Positions 7,532 through 16,080 of a stretch of DNA of 64,000 bases are shown here, one piece after another; within the stretch, counting starts at the first letter, position 1, and every line of letters starts with the position of its first letter. The DNA is from Bacteroidota bacterium (lineage in GTDB: Bacteria; Bacteroidota; Bacteroidia; Flavobacteriales; Weeksellaceae). Location: assembly GCA_023458415.1 (NCBI GenBank), contig JAEWZO010000026.1, positions 1 through 64,000 of the forward strand, given 5' to 3'. The notes beneath the pieces were generated by a model. The model was not told the DNA's origin, made no database searches, and saw only the letters and a list, made by a program, of their open reading frames with translations. Both the position numbers and the translations under genes were made by a program.

Positions 7532-9181
7532 ATGCTCTCAAGAATTTTCATCCGGAATTTTGCGCTTATCGATTCGCTTGAAGTTAATTTCAGCGAGGGT
7601 CTTCAGGTGATTACGGGTGAAACCGGTGCGGGAAAATCGATTATTCTTGGTGCCCTGCGATTAATACTTGGCGAAAGAGCCGATGCGAAAGCCATTCAAA
7701 ATTCAGAAACTAAAAGTATAGTTGAAGCAGAATTTATAGTAAGTGATAATCTAAGAGGTTTCTTTGATGAAGTTGATGTAGACTTTGAAAAAGAAACGAT
7801 CATCCGCAGAGAAATACTTCCAACTGGAAAATCCAGAGCATTTATCAATGATGTTCCCGTCACTCTAGATGTGTTGAAACAGCTTTCGGAACGCCTTATT
7901 GATATCCATTCACAGTTTGAAACTTCCAACCTTTTTTCTGAAGAGTATCAGTTCCGCATTATCGACGGATTATCTGAAAATAAAACTAAAATTACATATT
8001 ACCAAGATGAATTTGCGCAGTTCAGACAACTGAAGAAAACGCTGGAACATCTGAAGCAACAGCTTGCAGAAGGAAATAAAGAATCTGATTACAAAACCTT
8101 TATCCTTAACGAACTGGAGCAGACCAACTTGGATGAAATCGACATGGAAGAACTGCAGAGCAAGCTTTCCATGCAGGAAAATGCCGAAAGTATCGCCGAA
8201 AATCTTAATTTGGTGCTTTCCAGATTCGATGCGGAAGAGATTGGAATTTTGGATGGTTTGAATGATGTTAGAAACCGTCTTTCAAAAACCGCTGATCTTT
8301 CACATCATTTTTCTGAACTTTTTTCCCGCTTCGAAAGTCAGTTTCTCGAACTGAAAGATTTTGTTTTCGAACTTCAGAACGAAACAGAAAATATCGAAGT
8401 AAATCCGGAAGCTTTAGCGGAATTAAATACAAAAATCAACGCAGTAAATGCGCTTTTTTTGAAGCATAATGCATCTTCCGTTGATGAACTGATCGCTTTG
8501 CGTGAAACACTTTCAGGAGAACAGAGCGGCTTTGCCGAACTTGAAAACTATATTGCTTCAACAGAAAAAGAAATTGCAGAAAAACAGAAAAAACTTGAAA
8601 AGCTTTCTGAACAGCTGAGCAAAAACAGAAAAAAATCATCTCCTATTTTTATTAAGAAAGTTGAAAGCGTGCTCCAACAACTTGGTTTGGACAAAGCAAA
8701 AATCGACGTTCAGTTTTCTGAAATACAAAACTACAATGACTTCGGTAAAGAAAGTGTGGAAATACTTTTTCAGGCTAATTCCGGATTTCCGCTAAAGCCG
8801 ATTCAATCCGCAATTTCCGGTGGTGAACGTTCACGTGTGATGCTTGCAGTAAAGAAAATTATTGCTGAAAATGCGGAATTACCGACATTGATTCTGGACG
8901 AAATCGACACCGGAGTTTCAGGAAAAGTGGCCGAAGAAATGGGAAATGTGATGCGCGAAATGTCTGAAAACATGCAGCTAATTGTGATTTCGCATCTTGC
9001 ACAGGTCGCCGCAAAGGGAGATCAGAATTACAAAGTTTTGAAGCAGGATATTTCAGGCAAAACGCAGTCAACCATTGTTGCTTTGAATGATGAGGAAAAA
9101 CTTCAGGAAATTGCGCAGTTGCTTTCCGGTTCAAAAATTACCGATGCTGCACTGAAACAGGCAAAAGAACTCATGAAGTAA
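7532..9181 (+). CDS. recN: DNA repair protein RecN
   Basis: An SMC-like ATPase in double-strand-break repair. The 549-residue protein has Walker A GETGAGKS at 29-36, a long central coiled coil (about 155-370, Glu/Lys/Leu-rich), an ABC-type signature SGGERSR, Walker B LILDEIDTGVSG and a terminal VISHLAQVAA switch segment. Length and order match RecN. No LexA-like operator was recognised in its promoter. Confidence 0.96.
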   Translation: MLSRIFIRNFALIDSLEVNFSEGLQVITGETGAGKSIILGALRLILGERADAKAIQNSETKSIVEAEFIVSDNLRGFFDEVDVDFEKETIIRREILPTGKSRAFINDVPVTLDVLKQLSERLIDIHSQFETSNLFSEEYQFRIIDGLSENKTKITYYQDEFAQFRQLKKTLEHLKQQLAEGNKESDYKTFILNELEQTNLDEIDMEELQSKLSMQENAESIAENLNLVLSRFDAEEIGILDGLNDVRNRLSKTADLSHHFSELFSRFESQFLELKDFVFELQNETENIEVNPEALAELNTKINAVNALFLKHNASSVDELIALRETLSGEQSGFAELENYIASTEKEIAEKQKKLEKLSEQLSKNRKKSSPIFIKKVESVLQQLGLDKAKIDVQFSEIQNYNDFGKESVEILFQANSGFPLKPIQSAISGGERSRVMLAVKKIIAENAELPTLILDEIDTGVSGKVAEEMGNVMREMSENMQLIVISHLAQVAAKGDQNYKVLKQDISGKTQSTIVALNDEEKLQEIAQLLSGSKITDAALKQAKELMK

Positions 9182-9189
9182 ACAAAAAC

Positions 9190-9219
9190 CCCGCTTTCAA
9201 ATGAAAACGGGATTTTTTA
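9190..9219 (+). terminator. Terminator after recN
   Basis: CCCG plus TTTCA (from 9190) pair with TGAAA plus CGGG (to 9211) with one internal mismatch, followed by ATTTTTTAT. Confidence 0.75.
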
Positions 9220-9241
9220 TAAAATAATCTCTCTTTAATTA

Positions 9242-9436
9242 TTAGTGCATCGAATAATATTCGATACCATGTGGTCCTTCTTCACGGTAACGTTTTTCGA
9301 AATGTCTGTGGAAATCAGAATAATAATCGTCGTAATCGTGGCGTTTTTTGGACATGAATTTTCTGAATCCGTAAATTCCCAATCCAAACAATAATCCGAT
9401 GCTTCCGGCTAATAAAATTCCTGTTTCTGTTTTCAT
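9242..9436 (-). CDS. Small single-pass membrane protein, function unknown
   Basis: A 64-residue leftward protein: a glycine-rich transmembrane helix (about 6-26, ILLAGSIGLLFGLGIYGF with GxxxG spacing), then a charged cytoplasmic tail rich in Asp, Tyr, His and Arg (KKRHDYDDYYSDFHRH). The layout resembles YtxH-like small envelope proteins but I recognise no family. It is oriented against recN and mutL and seems monocistronic. Its composition looks like real protein and does not mirror a gene on the other strand. Confidence 0.6.
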   Translation of the reverse strand: MKTETGILLAGSIGLLFGLGIYGFRKFMSKKRHDYDDYYSDFHRHFEKRYREEGPHGIEYYSMH

Positions 9437-9626
9437 TCAATAATAATTTGATTTTAAAGATATACAATTACTGTTCCTTAAATGGAAAACGCATATTTAA
9501 AAACTGTTAATTTTTATCAATGGAACAGCGTTCGATTGTTAAAAACTTGCTCATATTTAATGAATAGGTTCCGATCTCGCCAAAAAGAAAATCAGTATTT
9601 TTACCAGCTGTTTCAGAGGAAAATTC

Positions 9627-11387
9627 ATGTCAGACGTTATTAAACTTTTACCCGATCACGTTGCGAACCAAATTGCTGCCGGTGAAGTCGTTCAGCGACC
9701 GGCTTCCATCGTTAAAGAACTGTTAGAAAATGCCATAGATGCGGGAGCCACGAAAGTGGAGCTTATCGTAAGGGAAGCGGGGAAAAATCTTATTCAGGTT
9801 GTTGACAATGGCAGCGGAATGAGTGAAACCGATGCACGAATGGCTTTCGAAAGACATGCGACGTCTAAAATAAACAGCACCGAAGATATTTTCAGAATTT
9901 CAACTAAAGGTTTTCGCGGTGAAGCTTTAGCTTCCATCGCCGCAGTGGCGCAGGTTGAGCTTAGAACCAAACAGAAAGACGCAAAAGCGGGAACTAATAT
10001 TTATATCGAAGGTGGCGGACTTCAATTTCAGGAGCCGATACAAACTGCGGAAGGATCCAATTTTCTGGTGAAGAATCTTTTTTTCAATGTTCCCGCCAGA
10101 AGAAAATTTCTGAAAAATAACAATGTTGAATTCCGTCATATTATTGATGAATTTCAGCGAGTGGCTTTGGCCCACGAACATATTGAGTTTGAACTCTATC
10201 ATAATGATGATATTATTTTCAGACTGAGAAAAGCAGGGCAACTCCAAAGAATTGTAGATATTTTCGGACGTAAGATTCAACCGTTGTTGATTCCTATTAA
10301 AGAGGACATCGGTTGGGTGAAGCTTAGTGGATTTGTAGCAAAACAGGAAGGTGCGAAAAAAGTTCGTGGCGAACAGTTTTTCTTTGTAAACGGCCGTTAT
10401 TTCCGAAGTGCGTATTTTAATAAAGCCGTTCAGGAAGCGTTCGAAGGTTTGCTTTTGCCGGGTTATATTCCGTCGTTTTTTCTCTTTTTGGAGTTGGATC
10501 CCGAAAAAGTTGATGTAAATATTCATCCGCAGAAAACGGAGGTCAAATTTGAAGATGAAAATCTTGTTTTTGCACTGATCCGTTCAACCATAAAAAGAGC
10601 ATTGGGAATTTACAATGTTGCACCAAGTCTGGATTTCGAGAAAGCCACAACACTGGAAAGTTTCCTTACGGAGAAGAAACCAAGCGGAATGGTAAAACCT
10701 CCGGAAATTTCTGTTGACAGAAACTATAACCCTTTTCTTGAAGAAAAATCCAATCCCGCGGGGAAGATTGCTCTCACGGAAATTTATCAGCAGAATATTT
10801 CCGCTGAACCGTCGAAAATTAATCTTTTTGAAGACGAAGATTTTGACGAAGATTTAATGCGGTTGCCCAACGGTTATTGGCTGTTTAACAAAAACGGCAA
10901 AACGCTGATGTTAGATTTGGGCAGAATGCACCGCCTTGTAAATGCTGAAAGAACAACAAAGAAAAAAAGAAGTAACGAAAGTCATCCTTTGCTTTTTTCG
11001 ATGGAGTATCATATGAACGAAACCGAGAAAAATAAATACCGCTCGATAAAAAAATATCTGCCGGATTTAGGTTTCGGAATGACGATTGCTCATGAGAATG
11101 TTCTTCGGATTGATTCCATTCCGGAAGGTTTGAAAGAACCGCAGGTCATGAAGTTTATGGAAGAACTTTTTGAAATTCTGGAGTACCGAACGGAAGAAGA
11201 TTTTATGCAGTATTACGATTCGCAGTGGGATAAAATGCACCGGAAATCGCGCTTCGATTTTATATATAAAGTAGATGCTGAACAGGTGATCAGAGATTTT
11301 ACCGCACTGGGTTTTCCGGAGTATTTGCCAAATGGGAAACGCTGTTTTATTGAGCTTCCGCTCGAAGAACTGAAAAATAAATTTTAG
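9627..11387 (+). CDS. mutL: DNA mismatch repair protein MutL (endonuclease motifs missing)
   Basis: The mismatch-repair mediator that links MutS to downstream strand processing. The GHKL ATPase half (1-330) is intact: LLENAIDAGAT, VDNGSGM, HATSKI and GFRGEAL motifs, and the QFFFVNGRYFRSA and NIHPQKTEV segments. The C-terminal dimerisation half (about 400-586) keeps its fold but the endonuclease signature DQHAxxExxxxE is replaced by LDLGRMHRLVNAE, and the CPHGRP-like motif by LPNGKRC. Length 586 is normal. The rhomboid gene starts 6 bp downstream. Confidence 0.95.
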   Translation: MSDVIKLLPDHVANQIAAGEVVQRPASIVKELLENAIDAGATKVELIVREAGKNLIQVVDNGSGMSETDARMAFERHATSKINSTEDIFRISTKGFRGEALASIAAVAQVELRTKQKDAKAGTNIYIEGGGLQFQEPIQTAEGSNFLVKNLFFNVPARRKFLKNNNVEFRHIIDEFQRVALAHEHIEFELYHNDDIIFRLRKAGQLQRIVDIFGRKIQPLLIPIKEDIGWVKLSGFVAKQEGAKKVRGEQFFFVNGRYFRSAYFNKAVQEAFEGLLLPGYIPSFFLFLELDPEKVDVNIHPQKTEVKFEDENLVFALIRSTIKRALGIYNVAPSLDFEKATTLESFLTEKKPSGMVKPPEISVDRNYNPFLEEKSNPAGKIALTEIYQQNISAEPSKINLFEDEDFDEDLMRLPNGYWLFNKNGKTLMLDLGRMHRLVNAERTTKKKRSNESHPLLFSMEYHMNETEKNKYRSIKKYLPDLGFGMTIAHENVLRIDSIPEGLKEPQVMKFMEELFEILEYRTEEDFMQYYDSQWDKMHRKSRFDFIYKVDAEQVIRDFTALGFPEYLPNGKRCFIELPLEELKNKF

Positions 11388-11392
11388 AAAAA

Positions 11393-12121
11393 ATGTTTAA
11401 TAATATTACGCCTGTTACCAAAATTCTCATTTTCATCAATGTCGGCATATTTTTGCTGAGTTACATTGTGTATCCAAATTTGATGTACTATTTGGCTGCC
11501 TATTTTCCGCTGTCCAAAAGTTTTCAGTCATGGCAAATCATCACGCACATGTTTACGCACGGCGGCTGGATGCATCTTTTGTTCAACATGTTTACGCTGC
11601 TAAGTTTTGGACCGGTTTTGGAAAGAGTTTTAGGCCAGAAAAAATACATTCTGTTTTATTTTGCTTGTGGGCTTGGTTCATTTGTAATCTTTAATGTGTG
11701 GAATTACTTTCAGATTCAGAATATTTCTCAAGAACTGATGGCAATGAATATCAATCCGCAGGAAATTTTCGAAAGAGCGAATTTTTTCCGTTTTGATGAA
11801 GCGTATTATACATCACTGAACGCGACTGAAAAACGCCTTTTTAATCTGCTTACGACACCAATGGTCGGAGCTTCAGGGGCTATTTTTGGAGTAGTTGCCG
11901 GTTTTGCTCTGCTTTTTCCAAATGCCGAACTGATGTTCATGTTTATTCCGTTTCCTATCAAAGCAAAATATCTTTTGCCGATTATTATTATTGGATCATT
12001 GTATCTGGGAATCCGCCAGTTTGATTGGGATAATGTCGCCCATTTCGCTCACCTCGGTGGCGCGCTGATTGGATATCTTTGGATTCGGAATTTTAAAAAG
12101 AATCAGTACAGGATAAACTAA
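11393..12121 (+). CDS. Rhomboid-family intramembrane serine protease
   Basis: A multi-pass inner-membrane protease cleaving transmembrane substrates. The 242-residue sequence has the loop-1 motif WMHLLFNM, the catalytic serine in VGASGAIFG, and the catalytic histidine in VAHFAHLGGALIGYLW. About six membrane segments are visible. An insertion of around 45 residues between transmembrane segments (from SQELMAMNINPQEIF to the GASGA helix) is typical of flavobacterial members. It follows mutL by 5 bp and precedes the EEP gene by 5 bp. Confidence 0.93.
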   Translation: MFNNITPVTKILIFINVGIFLLSYIVYPNLMYYLAAYFPLSKSFQSWQIITHMFTHGGWMHLLFNMFTLLSFGPVLERVLGQKKYILFYFACGLGSFVIFNVWNYFQIQNISQELMAMNINPQEIFERANFFRFDEAYYTSLNATEKRLFNLLTTPMVGASGAIFGVVAGFALLFPNAELMFMFIPFPIKAKYLLPIIIIGSLYLGIRQFDWDNVAHFAHLGGALIGYLWIRNFKKNQYRIN

Positions 12122-12126
12122 GATTC

Positions 12127-13104
12127 ATGAAATTTTTCAGAATTGTATTGGTGCTTTTCCATTGCGCGGTTTTGGCTCTGCTTTTCATGAATTTTCTGAA
12201 TGCATGGATTCCGCCTTCGAAAATATCTTTTCTTAATGCTTTGTCGCTGGCTTTTCCTGCTTTAATGTTGATTAATGTTGCACTATGTCTTTTGTGGATT
12301 CTGCTTAGAAAAAAGAGAGCGATATTTTTTATACTTCTTTCATTGCTTTTTCTGAATCCTGTGAAAAGATGGGTAAATTACACCTCAAAATCTGAACTTC
12401 AGCCGAATCTGAAAATCGTCACAGGAAATTTCCAGAACGGCAAATTGGGTTATGAAAAAATCAACAGTTATCTGGAAAAAACCGATTCCGACATTATTTT
12501 TGCACAGGAAGCAGGTTGGCAAGTTTCGGTTCCGGGTTTTGAATACCGACTGACTGAATATCCTTTAGTTACGCTTCATTCTAAATTTAAGATTCTGCAC
12601 CACGAGAAAATTTCTACATTCGCCAACGGAAGTTCGTTTTACGCAGATCTTGATATCAGAGGAAAAACGGTAAGATTAGTAAATGCTTACCTTGATCCGT
12701 TCGAATTGGATAAAAGAAGAGTAAAACCAACAGACAACCTGGATCAAAACGAGCGGAAATTGAGGTACGTTCTCGGCAGATTCTTTCCAACTTTTAAAAC
12801 TCATCAAAAGGAAATTACCGCGATTAGAAAAGTTATCGACACTTCGCCTTATCCTGTGATTCTTGCAGGCGACTTTAACGCCGTTCCGAACTCATACGAA
12901 TATTATCAACTGGGTAAAAACCTGAATGATGCCTTCATGAAAGTAGGACGAGGCAGCGCAACAAGTTTTCACGATTATAAAGTTCCGTTGCGGATTGATT
13001 ATATTTTCACTTCAGATGAAATAAAAGCAGTAAATTATCAGGTGGATAGAAATGCAAATGTTTCGGATCATTTCCCTGTAATTGCCGAATTTAAATTAGA
13101 TTAA
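12127..13104 (+). CDS. Membrane-anchored endonuclease/exonuclease/phosphatase-family protein
   Basis: A 325-residue EEP-fold hydrolase. The first ~85 residues hold about three hydrophobic helices; the catalytic domain follows and faces either side of the membrane. Catalytic elements: VTGNFQNG, IIFAQEAGWQ (the metal Glu), LAGDFNAVPNSYEY (Asp/Asn) and VSDHFPVIAEF (Asp-His). The substrate cannot be told from sequence; related proteins act on phosphodiesters. It abuts the following lipoprotein gene with no gap. Confidence 0.87.
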   Translation: MKFFRIVLVLFHCAVLALLFMNFLNAWIPPSKISFLNALSLAFPALMLINVALCLLWILLRKKRAIFFILLSLLFLNPVKRWVNYTSKSELQPNLKIVTGNFQNGKLGYEKINSYLEKTDSDIIFAQEAGWQVSVPGFEYRLTEYPLVTLHSKFKILHHEKISTFANGSSFYADLDIRGKTVRLVNAYLDPFELDKRRVKPTDNLDQNERKLRYVLGRFFPTFKTHQKEITAIRKVIDTSPYPVILAGDFNAVPNSYEYYQLGKNLNDAFMKVGRGSATSFHDYKVPLRIDYIFTSDEIKAVNYQVDRNANVSDHFPVIAEFKLD

Positions 13105-13455
13105 ATGAAAAAATTGGTCTTTTTAACTTTTTTGATGATTATTGGAATTTCGTGTTCCAAAAAAACTCAATATACAGAAACCGAAGCGCCGGAGAAGATT
13201 TGGTACGATACTACCGCGATCGATTCTTTTTCATCTGGGGCAATTTCTGTAGATGTGGCAAGACAAATCAGAATGTCGTCCATGGCTTATCAGGATTCTG
13301 TGCGAAAAGTGCGTGAACAGCAGGAGATTGAAAAAGCTTTGAAAGAAAAGGAAGCAAAAGAAGAGGCGGAAAAAAAGAAAGCCGAGGAAGAAAAACAGAA
13401 GAAAGAAGCTGAAGCCAAAAAGCAAAAAGAAACTTCTGATCAAGCCAATCCATAG
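13105..13455 (+). CDS. Charged lipoprotein with coiled-coil tail, function unknown
   Basis: A 116-residue predicted lipoprotein: the signal ends at the lipobox GISCSKK (C17). The mature part starts with an ordinary segment and ends in about 45 residues of nearly pure Glu/Lys/Ala (heptad-like, EKALKEKEAKEEAEKKKAEE), a single alpha-helix or coiled coil. The ATG immediately follows the TAA of the EEP gene, so they are translated together. No family recognised. Confidence 0.7.
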   Translation: MKKLVFLTFLMIIGISCSKKTQYTETEAPEKIWYDTTAIDSFSSGAISVDVARQIRMSSMAYQDSVRKVREQQEIEKALKEKEAKEEAEKKKAEEEKQKKEAEAKKQKETSDQANP

Positions 13456-13464
13456 TTTTTTTTC

Positions 13465-13472
13465 TAAATTTG
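13465..13472 (+). promoter_or_regulatory. -7 box upstream of the 13496 lipoprotein gene
   Basis: TAAATTTG matches TAnnTTTG, 23 bases before the ATG. No -33 TTTG was seen. Confidence 0.45.
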
Positions 13473-13495
13473 GTTGAATCTTAAAAAACATTGTA

Positions 13496-13840
13496 ATGAA
13501 AAAATATTGGCTGTCCGCTGCAGTTATAGTCTTTACTCTCACTGCATGTAAAAAAAGCGAAACAAGAACAGAAACTGTCGAAAATCCGGATGGTAGCGTA
13601 ACCACAACGGTTATCGAGACCGAAAATAGAACCGGACTGGATTCTGCGAAGATTAATGCAACGGTAGACAAAGCAAAAGAAAAGCTGAACACCGCCGGAG
13701 AAAAAATTGATGCTGCAGCCGACAAAGCCGGAATTGAGCTGGAAAAAGCCGGTGAAGATTTGAAAGATGCTGCTGCAAAAGGCGCTGCCGAAATTGAAGA
13801 AGGCGCCGAAAAAGTGAAAAACGATCTTAACAAGAAATAA
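13496..13840 (+). CDS. Alanine/lysine-rich lipoprotein, function unknown
   Basis: A 114-residue predicted lipoprotein with lipobox LTACKKS (C18). The remainder is a low-complexity amphipathic helix built on repeated 11-residue-like units of Ala, Lys, Asp and Glu (KAKEKLNTAGEKIDAAADKA and similar), reminiscent of LEA or apolipoprotein helices. It may line the periplasmic face of a membrane; that is inference. It has its own promoter-like box and ends at a bidirectional terminator. Confidence 0.68.
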   Translation: MKKYWLSAAVIVFTLTACKKSETRTETVENPDGSVTTTVIETENRTGLDSAKINATVDKAKEKLNTAGEKIDAAADKAGIELEKAGEDLKDAAAKGAAEIEEGAEKVKNDLNKK

Positions 13841-13843
13841 AAA

Positions 13844-13868
13844 AACTCTGCTGAATTTCAGCAGAGTT
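13844..13868. terminator. Bidirectional terminator between lipoprotein and GH3 gene
   Basis: AACTCTGCTGA (13844-13854) pairs perfectly with TCAGCAGAGTT (13858-13868) around an ATT loop, flanked by A-rich and T-rich runs. Confidence 0.85.
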
Positions 13869-13873
13869 CTTAT

Positions 13874-15388
13874 TTATGTATTCAGATTGAGCAGTGGCTC
13901 AATATATTCGCGGTCATTGCTCAGTCGCGGAACTTTATTTTGTCCGCCCAGTTTTCCGCGGCTTTCCATCCAACGGTAAAAAAGCTGAGGTTTTGCTACA
14001 TGAACAATCGGCCTTTTTAAGGTCATGTCATTGTATCTTTTAGCTTCGTAATCTGAATTAAGGGATTTCAGAGTATTATCGAAAGTGTCGATAAAATCAT
14101 CCAGATTTTGTGGCGTTTTTTCAAACTCAAAAACCCATTCGTGTGCGCCGCTTTCGCCTTGCTGCATATACACCGGCGCTCCGGTATAATCGCTAATTGT
14201 AGCTCCCGTTTTCTCGCAGGCTTTGTCCAGCGCAGTTTCCACATTATCGATCATCAGTTCTTCTCCGAAAGCGTTGATATAATGTTTCGTTCTTCCAGAA
14301 ATTTTTATTCTGAACGGATCCAAAGATGTAAAACGTACCGTATCTCCAATAAGATAGCGCCATAATCCACCGTTGGTAGAAATCACCACTGCATAATTTT
14401 TCCCTATTTCCACTTCTTCAAGAGGAATGGCTTTTTCATTGGCGGTTCCGAAAGTTTCCATCGGGATAAACTCGTAGAAAATTCCGTAATCCAGCATCAG
14501 CAACATCTCGTCACTTCCCGAACGGTCCTGAATTCCGAAAAATCCTTCAGAAGCGTTATAAGTTTCGTAGTAATTGATCTTTTTTCCGATTAAATCCCGG
14601 TACTGTTCGCGGTAAGGTTTAAAACTGATTCCACCGTGAAAAAAAACTTCAAGATTCGGCCAAATCTCTGAAATATTCTTCTTTCCTGTTTCTTTCAGAA
14701 CTCTTTGCAAAAGAACCATCATCCAACTCGGAACACCGGTTAAACTTCCTACGTCCTGCTTCACAACTTCTTCCACAATCGCTTTCAGTTTACTTTCCCA
14801 TTCGGTCATCAGCGAAACTTTTTTGCTCGGTGTGGTGGTAATTTCAACCCAGAACGGAAGATTATCGATCAAAATAGCAGAAAGATCGCCGAATTTTGTA
14901 TTGAAATCCTGATAAAGCTCTGCGCTTCCTCCCAACCGAAGATTTTTGTTCATGAAGAGTGAGTTTTCCGGATGGTTGTTCACGTACATAGAAATTAAAT
15001 CTTTTCCAGCCTTGAAATGGCACTCTTCAAGACTGTCATCGGAAATTGGAATGAATTTGCTTTTAGCATTGGTTGTTCCTGATGATTTGGCAAACTGGCG
15101 GATGCTTCCCGGCCAGGAAATGTCTTTTTCTCCGCGTCTTGCCCTTTCAATAAACGGTTCGAAATCTTCGTAAGTTACCACGGGAACATTTCTGCGGAAA
15201 TCTTCGTAACTGGAAACCGAACTGAAACCGTATTTTTTACCGTACACCGTTTCTTCCCCTTTGAAAAGCTGGGAGAAAAGAATTCCGTGTTGCGTTTCAA
15301 TAGGATGATTCATGAAATTCTGAATCTGATCGATTCGCTGTCGGATAAACCAGTTAACTACGGTATTGAAAAGCGCTTTTGTTGCCAT
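13874..15388 (-). CDS. GH3-family acyl-adenylate/amido synthetase-like protein
   Basis: A 504-residue member of the GH3 family, in the ANL superfamily. In plants GH3 enzymes adenylate hormone carboxylates and join them to amino acids; the bacterial substrate is unknown. Visible features: SSGTTNAKSKFIP (phosphate-binding P-loop-like motif, about 108-120), YNASEGFFGIQ (adenine-binding), LIGDTVRFTS and the hinge segment ISGRTKHYINAFGEEL. Length fits the family. It is monocistronic and leftward, next to the p-aminobenzoate genes. Confidence 0.88.
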   Translation of the reverse strand: MATKALFNTVVNWFIRQRIDQIQNFMNHPIETQHGILFSQLFKGEETVYGKKYGFSSVSSYEDFRRNVPVVTYEDFEPFIERARRGEKDISWPGSIRQFAKSSGTTNAKSKFIPISDDSLEECHFKAGKDLISMYVNNHPENSLFMNKNLRLGGSAELYQDFNTKFGDLSAILIDNLPFWVEITTTPSKKVSLMTEWESKLKAIVEEVVKQDVGSLTGVPSWMMVLLQRVLKETGKKNISEIWPNLEVFFHGGISFKPYREQYRDLIGKKINYYETYNASEGFFGIQDRSGSDEMLLMLDYGIFYEFIPMETFGTANEKAIPLEEVEIGKNYAVVISTNGGLWRYLIGDTVRFTSLDPFRIKISGRTKHYINAFGEELMIDNVETALDKACEKTGATISDYTGAPVYMQQGESGAHEWVFEFEKTPQNLDDFIDTFDNTLKSLNSDYEAKRYNDMTLKRPIVHVAKPQLFYRWMESRGKLGGQNKVPRLSNDREYIEPLLNLNT

Positions 15389-15453
15389 ATTGACAAAAAT
15401 AGCAATTTTTGATGAACGCCGCTGCCGCTTTTTCAGGAATATTTTGCCGCTTT

Positions 15454-16080
15454 TTATAGCTCCAGATAATCAGAATTTTGCGGGAGATTGCGGATTTTTC
15501 CGATAGGATAAATGAACATATCATCAAAATCGTTCATTGCATTAATGATCTGAAAATGAGAATATTCTTTAATGTTTTGCAGCGTGATTTCGGCTTCTTT
15601 TATTTTTTTCGTTTTAAGCAAATGCTGCCTTTGAACTCCGTTCAGAAGGAAAGTTGAAGGCGTAAACCAGTCTTTACCTTTTTGAAAAAGCAGATTGGAA
15701 AAAGAGGTATCGGTAATGTAATTGTTTCTTACAATGATAATTTCGCGGGAACGAGCGCGGTTTTTCATTTTTTCAAATTCTTTTCGGTCTTCGAATTTAA
15801 AAGAATAATCAAATGTGTTGTTTTCAATTAATTGAAAATCAGTTATTTCTGAAATCGCGTAAGGAATAAGCTGAGTCCGGTAATTTCTGCTCAGGTCGTA
15901 GGTTATTTTCAATTTGTACAGTCCGTCTTCATCATGTTCCAGATTCTTAAAAATTTTACCAAGATCCAAAGATTCCTCTTTTCCAAAATGTGAAAAAGTA
16001 GCATTTACCCTTTTCTGATGCAGATCGAGAAGGTAAATTTTCTGGTCTTCAACTTTTATACTTTCAATAAACTGGGACAT
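15454..16080 (-). CDS. Class IV aminotransferase-like protein (putative aminodeoxychorismate lyase)
   Basis: A 208-residue fold-type IV PLP enzyme relative. The ITDTSFSNLLFQKGKDWFTP segment is the family's cofactor/substrate signature. It is shorter than canonical PabC (about 270), as in many Bacteroidetes. Overlap of 17 bp with the upstream pabB suggests it performs the lyase step (aminodeoxychorismate to p-aminobenzoate and pyruvate) for folate synthesis; the pathway role is inferred from context. The catalytic lysine could not be assigned confidently. Confidence 0.8.
   Translation of the reverse strand: MSQFIESIKVEDQKIYLLDLHQKRVNATFSHFGKEESLDLGKIFKNLEHDEDGLYKLKITYDLSRNYRTQLIPYAISEITDFQLIENNTFDYSFKFEDRKEFEKMKNRARSREIIIVRNNYITDTSFSNLLFQKGKDWFTPSTFLLNGVQRQHLLKTKKIKEAEITLQNIKEYSHFQIINAMNDFDDMFIYPIGKIRNLPQNSDYLEL

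Noticed and set aside
8859..9134. Minus-strand frame in recN 3' end
   Set aside because: Antisense to the Walker B and signature region of recN; no independent support.
13231..13833. 200-codon minus-strand open frame
   Set aside because: It is antisense to two Lys/Glu/Ala-rich lipoprotein genes, whose composition avoids stops on the other strand. The product would be a Phe/Ser-rich low-complexity chain.
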